Counted from the stretch's first letter, positions 1 through 7,127 are shown. The stretch is DNA of 21,150 bases from Candidatus Aquidulcis frankliniae (GCA_009925905.1 RFPZ01000012.1:1-21150); one strand, 5' to 3'. The notes: a model not told the origin generated them from the letters alone. Numbers and translations are program-made.

Positions 1-132
1 GTGGTGTTACAGGCAAGTGTTACCGCACATGTTGTGGTTTGGCTGCATTTTGGGTTTGTTACATGATCTACGGCACGGTTTGAGCACGGCGGGCGCGGGG
101 AGGCGAAGATCGCGAGCGCGTGAGGGGCTTTG
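1..132. other. Non-coding left edge with repeated GTTAC words
   Basis: No credible coding frame lies in this stretch, which follows the 3' end of the minus-strand ccsB gene. It is less GC-rich in its first 60 bases than the genes around it. GTGTTAC occurs at 4-10 and 17-23, 13 bases apart, and GTTACA recurs at 58-63 and 132-137, the last overlapping the ccsB stop codon. All copies point the same way. They could be part of an operator for a gene lying to the left, but that gene is outside the window. I see no convincing stem plus T-run terminator for ccsB here. Confidence 0.5.
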
Positions 133-1050
133 TTACAGCCCTGAGTAGGTGTGGAGACCGGTGAACCAGAGGTTCCCGGAGTAGGTCAGCAGGACCGCGA
201 CAAAGCCGATGACCAAGAGGAGGGCGGCGGGCCGACCCTGCCAGCCACGCTGGCTACGGGCATGCAGATAGACGGCGTAGATCAGCCAGGTGGCCAGTGC
301 CGATGTCTCCTTTGGGTCCCAGCCCCAGAAGCGACTCCAGGCGATCGAGGCCCAAATGGATCCAAGGATGAGCATCCCAGCAAAGAGGGGAAAGGCAACG
401 GTAACGGCGCGAAAGGCGACGAGGTCGAGACGCTTCGCGGGTGGCAGCCAACTAAAACGGTCGGTATCACCTTGCAATAAATACGCGACACCGGCGGCAA
501 AGGCGAAGGCGAAGATGCCATAGCTGAGCATTGCCATGCCGACGTGAATCGTGAGCAGCAGTGGGTGTTGCAACGCAGGCACCAGATCCACAACCGCATT
601 TGGCAGCGTCGTCGCGTAAGCGAGGAGTGCAAGTGCGACGCCATAGGCGATGGTGCTGAGTGCCGGGAGGCGCCGCTTGCGATCAAAGACGATTACCGCC
701 GCGCAAATGCCGAAGGCGAATGAGATGGTGAACTCGTAGAGATTTCCCCACGGCCCGCGGCCTACAACAATTGCTCGTGCGATGAGCGCGAGACCGAGTG
801 AACTTGTTGCCGCGACGGCGAGCCCCGCCGCTATTGCGCTGATTGGACTGGACGACTCTGCGGCGGTTGGTGCTCCACCGTCGAGCTGCTCCGCGAGGTT
901 GCCGCGCATCGATGCTGCGGCGCTCGCGAGTCGTGGAGTGATGGCGCGGTCACCCTGCGCAACGAGGACGAGGTGCACCACATAGAGCGCGAACGCACCC
1001 ACGAGGGCAATGGTGCCGACGACAACGAGATAGAAGGAGAGGGTGGCCAC
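133..1050 (-). CDS. ccsB: CcsB/ResC-type cytochrome c biogenesis protein
   Basis: This is a polytopic membrane protein of the CcsA/CcsB/ResC family, the haem-handling half of the system II cytochrome c synthase that attaches haem to apocytochromes outside the membrane. The family signature WGWDPKE is at residues 242-248. Conserved-looking histidines occur at about 169 and 300, flanking the tryptophan-rich segment as in the family, and about eight hydrophobic segments run through the 305 residues. Residues 40-70 form a polar loop. The GTG start at 1050 directly abuts the TAA stop of the upstream zinc-ribbon gene, so the two are very likely co-transcribed and coupled. The usual partner ResB/Ccs1 is not in the window. 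The family call is firm; the symbol follows common usage. Confidence 0.9.
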   Translation of the reverse strand: MATLSFYLVVVGTIALVGAFALYVVHLVLVAQGDRAITPRLASAAASMRGNLAEQLDGGAPTAAESSSPISAIAAGLAVAATSSLGLALIARAIVVGRGPWGNLYEFTISFAFGICAAVIVFDRKRRLPALSTIAYGVALALLAYATTLPNAVVDLVPALQHPLLLTIHVGMAMLSYGIFAFAFAAGVAYLLQGDTDRFSWLPPAKRLDLVAFRAVTVAFPLFAGMLILGSIWASIAWSRFWGWDPKETSALATWLIYAVYLHARSQRGWQGRPAALLLVIGFVAVLLTYSGNLWFTGLHTYSGL

Positions 1051-1530
1051 TTAGGCGCGAGCCGCGCCGCCAGGAGGCGGTGCAGCGGGGCGCTCCACGG
1101 CGATCGGCGTTCGGGCTCGCAGCTCAAGTCCGCAGGCGTCGCAGGTGCTGCGTTCAGCCACCCGCACCGCCAGACACCCAGGGCAGGCAATGAGAAGGAG
1201 TTCGCCACGAAGCGAGCGGGTGCTCCCATTTGGGTAGATGGCCGCCTCACTCGTGTCATACGGACGGCCGGCCGGGAAGTGCGGTCGACCGTCGACCCCA
1301 ATCGGTGCTGGGGTGGGGAGGGGAGCGCCAATCTTTACCTGCGCCCCACGCTTGGTGATGCCGACCAGAGTCCAGATGCCGCCCGTCGAGAGGAGCCAAA
1401 GGAGGACGAGTGGAGCAATAAAGAGTGGGAGAAGACCGATCAGCGCGGCCCAGTCTGGCGTGACCACAGCGGGGACGAGCGTGCTGATCCAGGCGAAGAA
1501 CTCGGCGATGCGGTCAGCAATTTCACTCAT
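1051..1530 (-). CDS. Single-pass membrane protein with C-terminal zinc ribbon
   Basis: I do not recognise a named family. The 159-residue product has one strong hydrophobic segment at about residues 29-57. This is followed by a Pro/Gly-rich linker and a likely zinc ribbon, CPGC at 116-119 and CDAC at 130-133. The tail is Pro/Ala-rich. The ribbon probably faces the cytoplasm or binds a partner, but topology is inference. The gene lies between the NYN nuclease (9-base gap) and ccsB (0-base gap), which suggests a link with cytochrome c maturation or RNA metabolism without proving either. The ATG at 1530 has no Shine-Dalgarno. TAGGAT ends exactly 6 bases upstream, so a leaderless mRNA is likely. 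Confidence 0.75.
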   Translation of the reverse strand: MSEIADRIAEFFAWISTLVPAVVTPDWAALIGLLPLFIAPLVLLWLLSTGGIWTLVGITKRGAQVKIGAPLPTPAPIGVDGRPHFPAGRPYDTSEAAIYPNGSTRSLRGELLLIACPGCLAVRVAERSTCDACGLELRARTPIAVERPAAPPPGGAARA

Positions 1531-1542
1531 AGATGGATCCTA
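1531..1542 (-). promoter_or_regulatory. Leaderless -10 element fused to the NYN stop codon
   Basis: Read on the minus strand, TAGGAT (1542-1537) is followed by CCATCT and then the ATG at 1530. The first three bases of the hexamer are the TAG stop of the NYN gene. The 6-base spacing from hexamer to start codon matches four other genes in the window that also lack a Shine-Dalgarno. No -35 is evident. Promoter activity is inferred. Confidence 0.55.
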
Positions 1543-2043
1543 GCGGGGGCGCGGCGGTCGCGTTGCGGGGCCGCGTTTTTGGGTTGCCCCCCGCCCCGGA
1601 CGCCAACGGCGCTCACTATCACCCTCATCTCTCCCCTGCGCCGCACGCCGCGGCCCCGTCCCGCCGATACTCGGGGGGCGTCCGCCAGTCCCAGCGAGAG
1701 GAGCGCGCGCTGGGCCGCCGATGACGTCGCGGAAGTAGCGGGCGCTGACCACCGAGGTGCCGAGCGCAGTGCATCGTGCGGCAAGACCCCGGTCATCCGT
1801 AATGACGACGATGCGGTCCGCCGAGCCAGGATCTGGCGTGCCGATCGCCTCGACGATTTTGTCATCAGCGGAGCGAGCGCCCCCATCACGAAAGACCTCG
1901 ATTGCAACCCCCGCAGTAATGGTCCGGCGCAGCGTCGCCTCAAGGTTGTTGAGGCGCCCTTCATCCCGCCCGCCAACAAGGTTATTGCCGTCCACCAGCA
2001 GGCGCTTCGCGTTGCGAAGGGTGACGCGCTCCTGATCTACCAT
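1540..2043 (-). CDS. NYN/YacP-like (PIN-fold) RNase domain protein
   Basis: The product is 167 residues. Residues 13-108 look like a NYN domain, the PIN-like nuclease fold of YacP/Rae1-type ribonucleases. The first strand ends in DGNN (18-21), ADDK follows at 59-62, and ITDD at 81-84. These place acidic residues D18, D60, D61, D83 and D84 where a metal-binding nuclease site is expected. From about residue 109 the protein becomes a low-complexity Arg/Pro/Gly tail, which may bind RNA. The ATG at 2043 is supported by AAAGGAG, 9 bases upstream, which lies inside the coding sequence of the divergent HAD gene. It heads the minus-strand set with the zinc-ribbon gene and ccsB. The substrate is unknown. 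Confidence 0.8.
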   Translation of the reverse strand: MVDQERVTLRNAKRLLVDGNNLVGGRDEGRLNNLEATLRRTITAGVAIEVFRDGGARSADDKIVEAIGTPDPGSADRIVVITDDRGLAARCTALGTSVVSARYFRDVIGGPARAPLAGTGGRPPSIGGTGPRRAAQGRDEGDSERRWRPGRGATQKRGPATRPPRPR

Positions 2044-2049
2044 CGCCTC
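2038..2049 (+). promoter_or_regulatory. Leaderless -10 element of the HAD phosphatase gene
   Basis: TACCAT (2038-2043) plus six bases leads directly to the ATG at 2050, and there is no Shine-Dalgarno. The last three bases of the hexamer are the complement of the ATG of the divergent NYN gene, so the promoter element and the neighbour's start codon are the same bases. Inferred from geometry shared with other genes here. Confidence 0.5.
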
Positions 2050-2889
2050 ATGCTCCTTTGTGTTGACTTGGATGGGGTTGTCTATCGCGGCAGTGAGCCG
2101 GTCCCCGGCGTTGGACCGCTCCTCACCGAGCGCGTTGCTGCTGGCGATCGCGTGATCTACGTCACCAACAACAGCTTCCTGCGCCGCGTTGAGTATCGCT
2201 CACGCATTGAGGCGTGTGGCGCGCCGCTCTCAACGCACGGCATCGTGACCGCTGCTTCGGCCGTGGCGCAGCACTTTGTTGAGAAGAACTATCGCCACAT
2301 TTTGGTTTACGGTGCAGATGGGCTCGCCGCCGAACTGCGCGACGCAGGGCTCGATGCCTGCCGTACCGCCGAGTTTGATGGGCCTGAGTCACTCGCCGTT
2401 TGGGGTGTTGACGCGGTGACGGTGGGCCTCGATCGCGAAGCCGATTGGCACGACCTGGCTATCGCTACCGACGCCGTTCGCGCCGGTGCCCCACTGATCG
2501 TGCCGAATCGTGACGCCAACTATCCCGACCCTGGCCGCTTGGTTCCAGGTACCGGTGCTGCGGTGGCGGCGCTTGAGGCGGCAACGGGAGTGCGCGCGAC
2601 CGCCATTGGCAAGCCAGCCCCCGACCTTCTGCAGCAAGCCGCTGCACTCGACGGGAGCAACGTTCGTGACGCGATCATGATCGGCGACTCTCCAGCAACC
2701 GACATCGCAGCGGCCAACGCAGCAGGATGTCGATCAATTCTTTTAATGACTGGCGTCGGCGCGGGCGTGGGCGCCGTACAGATTGACGACTTGCCTGCAG
2801 CGCAGCGGCCAACCTGGGTCGCGCGCGATGCTGCAGAGATGGCGAGCATCCTTGCCGCTGCTGAGGCGAACGGAGCTGCACGTGGCTAG
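2050..2889 (+). CDS. HAD-IIA family phosphatase (NagD/phosphoglycolate phosphatase-like)
   Basis: This is a 279-residue haloacid-dehalogenase-superfamily hydrolase of subfamily IIA, the usual length for the family. Motif I is DLDG with D6 (nucleophile) and D8. Motif II is TNNS at 39-42, motif III is K188 in GKPAPD, and motif IV is GDSPATD at 212-218. The cap lies between motifs II and III. Relatives dephosphorylate small sugar phosphates, nucleotides or 2-phosphoglycolate, and the substrate cannot be read from sequence. The open frame extends far upstream, but there it runs antisense to two real genes, and DLDG near the terminus fixes the start at 2050. Its 3' end overlaps the next gene by 8 bases, so the pair is probably co-translated. 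Confidence 0.88.
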   Translation: MLLCVDLDGVVYRGSEPVPGVGPLLTERVAAGDRVIYVTNNSFLRRVEYRSRIEACGAPLSTHGIVTAASAVAQHFVEKNYRHILVYGADGLAAELRDAGLDACRTAEFDGPESLAVWGVDAVTVGLDREADWHDLAIATDAVRAGAPLIVPNRDANYPDPGRLVPGTGAAVAALEAATGVRATAIGKPAPDLLQQAAALDGSNVRDAIMIGDSPATDIAAANAAGCRSILLMTGVGAGVGAVQIDDLPAAQRPTWVARDAAEMASILAAAEANGAARG

Positions 2890-3883
2890 CAGCTTCCTCG
2901 ACATCTGGCGTGCGTCCGGGCGAGCGCATGAGTTCGGCAAAACCGGCTCATTACCGGCGCCGCTCGATCGCCTCAATGGAGAGACGCTCGCAGGGCGCGA
3001 CGGGACGCACCCGCTGGCGTTTTTGACCAGCGCTGAGCTTCTGACCCCCTGTACCGGCGCACTCTCCGGTTCTCTGGAGGTGACATCTGGGAGCCAAGTT
3101 GGTGGAGAAATCCGTGCTCACCTCCGGGCTCGGGCCACCAAAGAGATCAAGGCACGAGGGACGCGCGTCGCGCTAAAGGGCCACCTGCTACGCGAGGTCA
3201 CGCAATCGCACACAGAGAAGGTCGGCGATCAGGAGCACACGACGACCTGGATCGAGGTGCTTGCCACCGAGATCGCCAACGTGCCGCTCATGGAAATTGC
3301 CGTGCCGGCAACACTCGCACCAAATGACGAGATCGACCTCAAGATTCTTGCACCAGCACCAAAGCTCGGACCACCCTCAGTACATCTTGGGGTCTACATG
3401 GTGGTGTGGACGCTCCAGGTGGAGTGGGATATTCCCGCAGGCGCAGACGAGCGCGTGGCGGCCGTGATTGACGTTGCCCAGAATCCAGACCTGCTTCGAT
3501 CGGGTGTGATTACGCTCGGCCCGTCGGCGATGATGGGCGCCTGGTCTGAGGGCGAAGTCTCTATGGATATTGACCCGACTCCACCAATAGCTCCTGGCAG
3601 TGCCCTGAAGGTCAACGTGCGCTGGCCAGGTGCATCGGGTGGTCGCGGTGCGCGCGTTGAACTTTATGCCGACCTGAGTAAGTCACTGCCAGTAAGAATC
3701 GCCGCCGCTGCACTAGAAACGAGTGACTTGGCGAAGGGGAGCCTTGTCACGTTTGAGATTCCGAGTGATGCGCCCCCCGTCTTTGATGGTGCAGGTCTCT
3801 CGCTTCGCTATCGCATCCGAACCCTCATAGATCGCCCGCTGCGTAGCGATCTTGCTGCGGAGCGCAATGTGGTGATCGGCTAA
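2882..3883 (+). CDS. Arrestin-fold-like (Spo0M-like) protein of unknown function
   Basis: I infer a 333-residue all-beta cytoplasmic protein. After about 55 N-terminal residues, residues 58-200 show the strand pattern of an arrestin N-domain. A GG turn is at 74-75, an LKGHLL strand at about 98-103, a charged hairpin at about 105-125, a VPATLAPNDEIDLK strand at 141-154, and a VVWTLQVEWDIP strand at 174-185. Residues about 215-333 look like a second beta sandwich. Bacterial arrestin-like proteins include the sporulation regulator Spo0M, but I see no close match. The start is GTG at 2882, overlapping the HAD stop by 8 bases, because the frame upstream of it lies within the HAD gene. Its stop overlaps the convergent LysE gene by 4 bases. 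The fold call is tentative. Confidence 0.6.
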   Translation: MASSFLDIWRASGRAHEFGKTGSLPAPLDRLNGETLAGRDGTHPLAFLTSAELLTPCTGALSGSLEVTSGSQVGGEIRAHLRARATKEIKARGTRVALKGHLLREVTQSHTEKVGDQEHTTTWIEVLATEIANVPLMEIAVPATLAPNDEIDLKILAPAPKLGPPSVHLGVYMVVWTLQVEWDIPAGADERVAAVIDVAQNPDLLRSGVITLGPSAMMGAWSEGEVSMDIDPTPPIAPGSALKVNVRWPGASGGRGARVELYADLSKSLPVRIAAAALETSDLAKGSLVTFEIPSDAPPVFDGAGLSLRYRIRTLIDRPLRSDLAAERNVVIG

Positions 3884-4515
3884 GCAACGCTGCGCAGCGC
3901 CGTCACGGCGATGCTCGTACCAAATCCAATGATTAGCATCTGACCAACGATGCGCGTTGCAGTGATGGCGCGCTCTGGAAGGATGCGACCTGCAGCGGCT
4001 CCAATCGCCCCCAAGAGAAGCTGCCACGAGAGGCTTGCCCCCGCTGCGCCAACGGTGAAGGCGACGGCGTTGATCGGATCACTCCCGAGACCGGGGAGGC
4101 CGATGGCGAGCGCCAAGAAGTAGAGGATCGTTGCGGGGTTCATGGCGGTGAGGGCGATGAAGCGGAGATAGAGCTGACGGGCGCCCCCACGTACCCGCGG
4201 GTCGGTCGCTGCGTCGGCACTCGTGCTTGCGGCGCGCAACGAGAGGAGCCCGCGGACCCCGATGGAGATCAGGACCCCGCCCGAGAGCACCTGGAGTGGC
4301 ACCAAGGCAACGGCAAGCAGCTGGCTGAGGAGGCCGCCAACGATGAGCGCCAGCGAGCAGAAGAGCAGGTCGACGGTCGCAGCACCTGCGCCCGCGGCAA
4401 GTCCTCGGCGGAGGCCGCCCATCATTCCCGTCTCAATGATGAGAACGGCAATAACGCCGACAGGGACAGCGATTGCGTAGCCTGCAAACATTCCCGCGAG
4501 CAGTGCGCCAAACAT
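3880..4515 (-). CDS. LysE-family amino acid exporter
   Basis: The product is about 211 residues with five to six hydrophobic segments, the size of LysE/RhtB exporters. The N-terminus MFGALLAGMFAGYAIAVPVG and the LTAMNPATILYF segment at about 140-151 are the typical LysE features: a glycine-rich first helix with a conserved proline, and the N-P-K/A turn. It probably expels amino acids or related small molecules by proton exchange. The frame is open beyond 4515, but upstream residues run into the coding sequence of the SDR gene on the other strand, so I place the start at the ATG at 4515. There is no Shine-Dalgarno; TATGAT ends 6 bases upstream, suggesting a leaderless message. The substrate is unknown. 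Confidence 0.82.
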   Translation of the reverse strand: MFGALLAGMFAGYAIAVPVGVIAVLIIETGMMGGLRRGLAAGAGAATVDLLFCSLALIVGGLLSQLLAVALVPLQVLSGGVLISIGVRGLLSLRAASTSADAATDPRVRGGARQLYLRFIALTAMNPATILYFLALAIGLPGLGSDPINAVAFTVGAAGASLSWQLLLGAIGAAAGRILPERAITATRIVGQMLIIGFGTSIAVTALRSVA

Positions 4516-4531
4516 CGGTGCATCATAGGCT
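4516..4531. promoter_or_regulatory. Overlapping divergent -10 elements (LysE and SDR genes)
   Basis: On the minus strand TATGAT (4527-4522) lies 6 bases before the LysE start codon. On the plus strand TAGGCT (4526-4531) is a candidate -10 for the SDR gene, giving a leader of roughly 40 bases with a Shine-Dalgarno. The two hexamers share the self-complementary TA at 4526-4527. This resembles the symmetric -10 elements known from bidirectional bacterial promoters. Activity is inferred. Confidence 0.45.
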
Positions 4532-4543
4532 GGAGCGGTGGCC

Positions 4544-4557
4544 CGAAGAGGTCTTCG
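4544..4557. repeat. 14-bp inverted repeat in the SDR leader
   Basis: CGAAGA-GG-TCTTCG is a perfect inverted repeat with 6-base arms and a 2-base centre. It lies between the divergent start region and the Shine-Dalgarno of the SDR gene. It could be an operator for a dimeric regulator. Chance occurrence in a GC-rich genome cannot be excluded. Confidence 0.4.
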
Positions 4558-4576
4558 AAGTGAATAGGGAGGTTCT

Positions 4577-5509
4577 ATGGCGCGAGTCTTTCTCACCGGC
4601 GCAACGGGATTCGTCGGGAGCCACGTGCTCCCAGCACTCCTCGGCGCAGGACACTCCGTTACGGCGCTGGTGCGTAGCGATGCACGCGCATCGGCTCTGC
4701 TGGCGCGCGTTGCCGCCTCCCCAGGAAGACTTGAAACCAGGATTGGACAGGTCAATGATCGCGCGTCGCTTGACGCCGCGATGGTCGGCTGCGACGCAGT
4801 GGTGCACCTGGTTGCGCTGCCACGCGACTGGAACGATGGCGCTGACCTGGAGCGCGTCAATGCCGTTGGCACCGCAACCATGGTTGCGGCCGCTGAAGCA
4901 GCGGGCATCAAGCGTTTCGTACATCTCGGTGCACTTGGTGTACAGGAGCGACCTGAGCTGCATTACGCCAGCTCCAAGGCACGTGGCGAGGGATTCGTTC
5001 GCGCATCAACACTTGACTGGACGATCCTCAAGCCGAGCCTCATTTGGGGTGAACGCGATGGCTTCTTCAACATTGTCGCGGCACTCGTGAAAATTCCAGC
5101 GCCCGCCGTGCCCGTTCCGGGCAACGGGAAGAGTCGCTTCCAGCCGATTTGGGTTGGCGACGTGGCTCGCGCGATCGTGCAGGTCTTGGATGCGCCGAAG
5201 GGAAGCATCAAGGCCTCGTTCGAGCTTGGCGGCCCCCGCTACTGGACGTACGCCGAGATCACTCGTGAAGTGGCGCGTGCCCTTGGCAAGCGACGCATCA
5301 TCATTCCAATGCCGGTGCCGTTGATCACCCTCGTTGCACGAATCTCCGAGGCTATTCGGTTCCCATTCCCTGTTGCAACTGACCAGTTGCGCCAGTTGGC
5401 ACTGGATAACATCGGTGCGACGGATGCGGTCGAGCGCGAGCTTGGCTTTGCGCCCGTGGACATGGGGGGCCGACTCGGCTACCTGAAGCGAAAGATCAGC
5501 AAGCAGTAG
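4577..5509 (+). CDS. NAD(P)-binding SDR protein, complex I NDUFA9-like
   Basis: This is an atypical short-chain dehydrogenase/reductase of 310 residues. The Rossmann motif TGATGFVG is at 7-14, and the Tyr-xxx-Lys pair is Y130 and K134. The sequence after it (SLIWGERDGFF, then PVPGNGKSRFQPIWVGDVA) is typical of the group related to the NDUFA9 subunit of complex I and to sugar-nucleotide epimerases. Bacterial members are usually annotated as NAD-dependent epimerases or quinone-biosynthesis-associated proteins. The reaction here is unknown. The ATG at 4577 has a good Shine-Dalgarno (AGGGAGG, 6 bases upstream). PepA follows after 25 bases, so the two may share a transcript, although there is no functional link I can name. 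Confidence 0.85.
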   Translation: MARVFLTGATGFVGSHVLPALLGAGHSVTALVRSDARASALLARVAASPGRLETRIGQVNDRASLDAAMVGCDAVVHLVALPRDWNDGADLERVNAVGTATMVAAAEAAGIKRFVHLGALGVQERPELHYASSKARGEGFVRASTLDWTILKPSLIWGERDGFFNIVAALVKIPAPAVPVPGNGKSRFQPIWVGDVARAIVQVLDAPKGSIKASFELGGPRYWTYAEITREVARALGKRRIIIPMPVPLITLVARISEAIRFPFPVATDQLRQLALDNIGATDAVERELGFAPVDMGGRLGYLKRKISKQ

Positions 5510-5534
5510 GCGTCACCGGCGCGAGGAGGATCAG

Positions 5535-7127
5535 ATGCGGATCATCATCACAGCCAAGAGCGCTGCGGCCAAGGCAGGAGTTCTTGCAGTCCCCGTCTTT
5601 AGTGACCAGCTTGACGCGCCGTATCTTCGTGAGATTGACAGCAAGAGTGGCGGACGCATCGCGGCCCTTCGTGCCATTGGCGAGGGGACTGGCAGTCGGT
5701 ACAGCAACACCCTCACGAGTGCCGGTCGCCTCCCTGCTGATCACCTCCTCCTCGTTGGAGCCGGCGCTCGCGTTGATTTTGGGCGGCAAGAGCTACAGCG
5801 CTGGGCGTCAGCGGCAACGCGCCGCCTTGCCGGACGTAAGGTCACGCGACTCGCAATTGATGCCACCGGCATCGTTGCTGCACTGACCAGCACCGCTCCT
5901 GCGCTACGTGCGGAGGGCGGCTCCTCGTTTGGCACAGGACTTTCCGCTGCGGCGGCGAAGCAGAGCGACGCCGCGGTGATCGCAGTCGACTTCATTGCGC
6001 GCGGTGTGATTGATGGTTCATTCCACGAAGGGATCGGCGGAAAGAGCGTTATCGATGCCCAGCCCGCGGCGCTCACCGTGTTGGAGATCATTGTTCCAAG
6101 CGGCACCGATCTTGCCGCCGCACACGAGGGTGCCCGTCGTGCCGAAGTGATTGCGAGCGGCGTGGTGCGCACACGACGCTGGTCAAACTACCCGGCGAAT
6201 GAGATGCCGCCACTCGGAATTGCGGAAGAGGCACGCGATCGCGCACGTGCGGTTGGTCTGCGCTCCACGATCATCACGGCAGCGCAGTTGCAGCGCATGG
6301 GCGCCGGCATGCTGCTCGCCGTTGGGAAAGGCTCCAAGAATCCGCCATGCCTTGTTGTGCTCTCAGGCGGCAAGCCTGGCGCAAAAGACCCGCTTGGCCG
6401 ACGCCTAGCGATGGTCGGCAAGGGCGTCTGCTTCGATACGGGCGGCATCTCCCTCAAGCCACCGGCTGAGATGGAAGAGATGAAGCACGACAAGAACGGT
6501 GCGATTGCGGTGCTTGAGGCTGCGGCAACGATTGCGCAGCTTGACCCAGGTCGTCCGATCCATGCCGTTGCAGCGTGCGTTGAGAACATGCCGGGCGGAA
6601 GCGCCACCCGACCGGGCGACGTCGTAACGGCCCTCAATGGCAAACGAGTTGAGATCACCAACACCGATGCCGAAGGACGTCTCATCCTTGGCGACGCGCT
6701 GCACTATGCAGAGCGCGAGCTCGGTGCGACGCATCTTGTGGATGTGGCGACACTTACCGGTATCGCTTACTCCGCGTTTGGCGGCGAGGTGGCCGCCACC
6801 TGCGGTACTGATGCCAGTTTCCTGGACGAGTTCCACCTCGCCGCACGTCGCGCGGGAGAGGTCTACTGGCCGTATCCGCTAGCGGAGGCCTATATGAAGA
6901 ACATGTCGACCTGGTCGGCCGACTTCCAGAATTCGGGCTCCCGCGAAGCATCGCTGATTCGCAGCGGCCTCTTCCTGCGGGAATTCGTGACCGTGCCGTG
7001 GGTGCATCTCGATATCGCAGGGACCGCCTATCGCCGCGGTGTCGCCCCATTCGCCGGGCGCGGATCCACTGGGGCGGCGCACACCTCACTCGTTGAGCTG
7101 GCCATGGGGGGTGGCGTCCGTCGCTGA
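5535..7127 (+). CDS. pepA: Leucyl aminopeptidase, M17 family
   Basis: This is a cytosolic dinuclear-metal aminopeptidase that removes N-terminal residues, often leucine, from short peptides during protein turnover. The N-terminal macro-like domain (about 1-190) is weakly conserved and the catalytic domain is clear. K296 is in VGKGVCFDTGG, followed by D301, K308 in SLKP and D319. The hallmark NTDAEGRL is at 376-383 and supplies D378, E380 and R382. One oddity is MKHDKNGA where many relatives have a methionine after the aspartate. The length of 530 residues is slightly above the usual 480-500. The start is supported by GAGGAGGATCAG just upstream. It may be read through from the SDR gene. Confidence 0.95.
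   Translation: MRIIITAKSAAAKAGVLAVPVFSDQLDAPYLREIDSKSGGRIAALRAIGEGTGSRYSNTLTSAGRLPADHLLLVGAGARVDFGRQELQRWASAATRRLAGRKVTRLAIDATGIVAALTSTAPALRAEGGSSFGTGLSAAAAKQSDAAVIAVDFIARGVIDGSFHEGIGGKSVIDAQPAALTVLEIIVPSGTDLAAAHEGARRAEVIASGVVRTRRWSNYPANEMPPLGIAEEARDRARAVGLRSTIITAAQLQRMGAGMLLAVGKGSKNPPCLVVLSGGKPGAKDPLGRRLAMVGKGVCFDTGGISLKPPAEMEEMKHDKNGAIAVLEAAATIAQLDPGRPIHAVAACVENMPGGSATRPGDVVTALNGKRVEITNTDAEGRLILGDALHYAERELGATHLVDVATLTGIAYSAFGGEVAATCGTDASFLDEFHLAARRAGEVYWPYPLAEAYMKNMSTWSADFQNSGSREASLIRSGLFLREFVTVPWVHLDIAGTAYRRGVAPFAGRGSTGAAHTSLVELAMGGGVRR

Noticed and set aside
973..2049. A long plus-strand open frame running into the HAD gene, suggesting a fused 638-residue protein
   Set aside because: The part before 2050 is antisense to the NYN and zinc-ribbon genes, has no recognisable domain and is rich in Arg/Ala/Gly as expected of a GC-rich shadow frame. 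The HAD motif DLDG lies right after the ATG at 2050.
4516..4911. An N-terminal extension of the LysE gene beyond 4515
   Set aside because: The extra residues are Ser/Arg/Thr-rich, antisense to the SDR gene, and precede the expected first membrane helix. LysE proteins begin at that helix.
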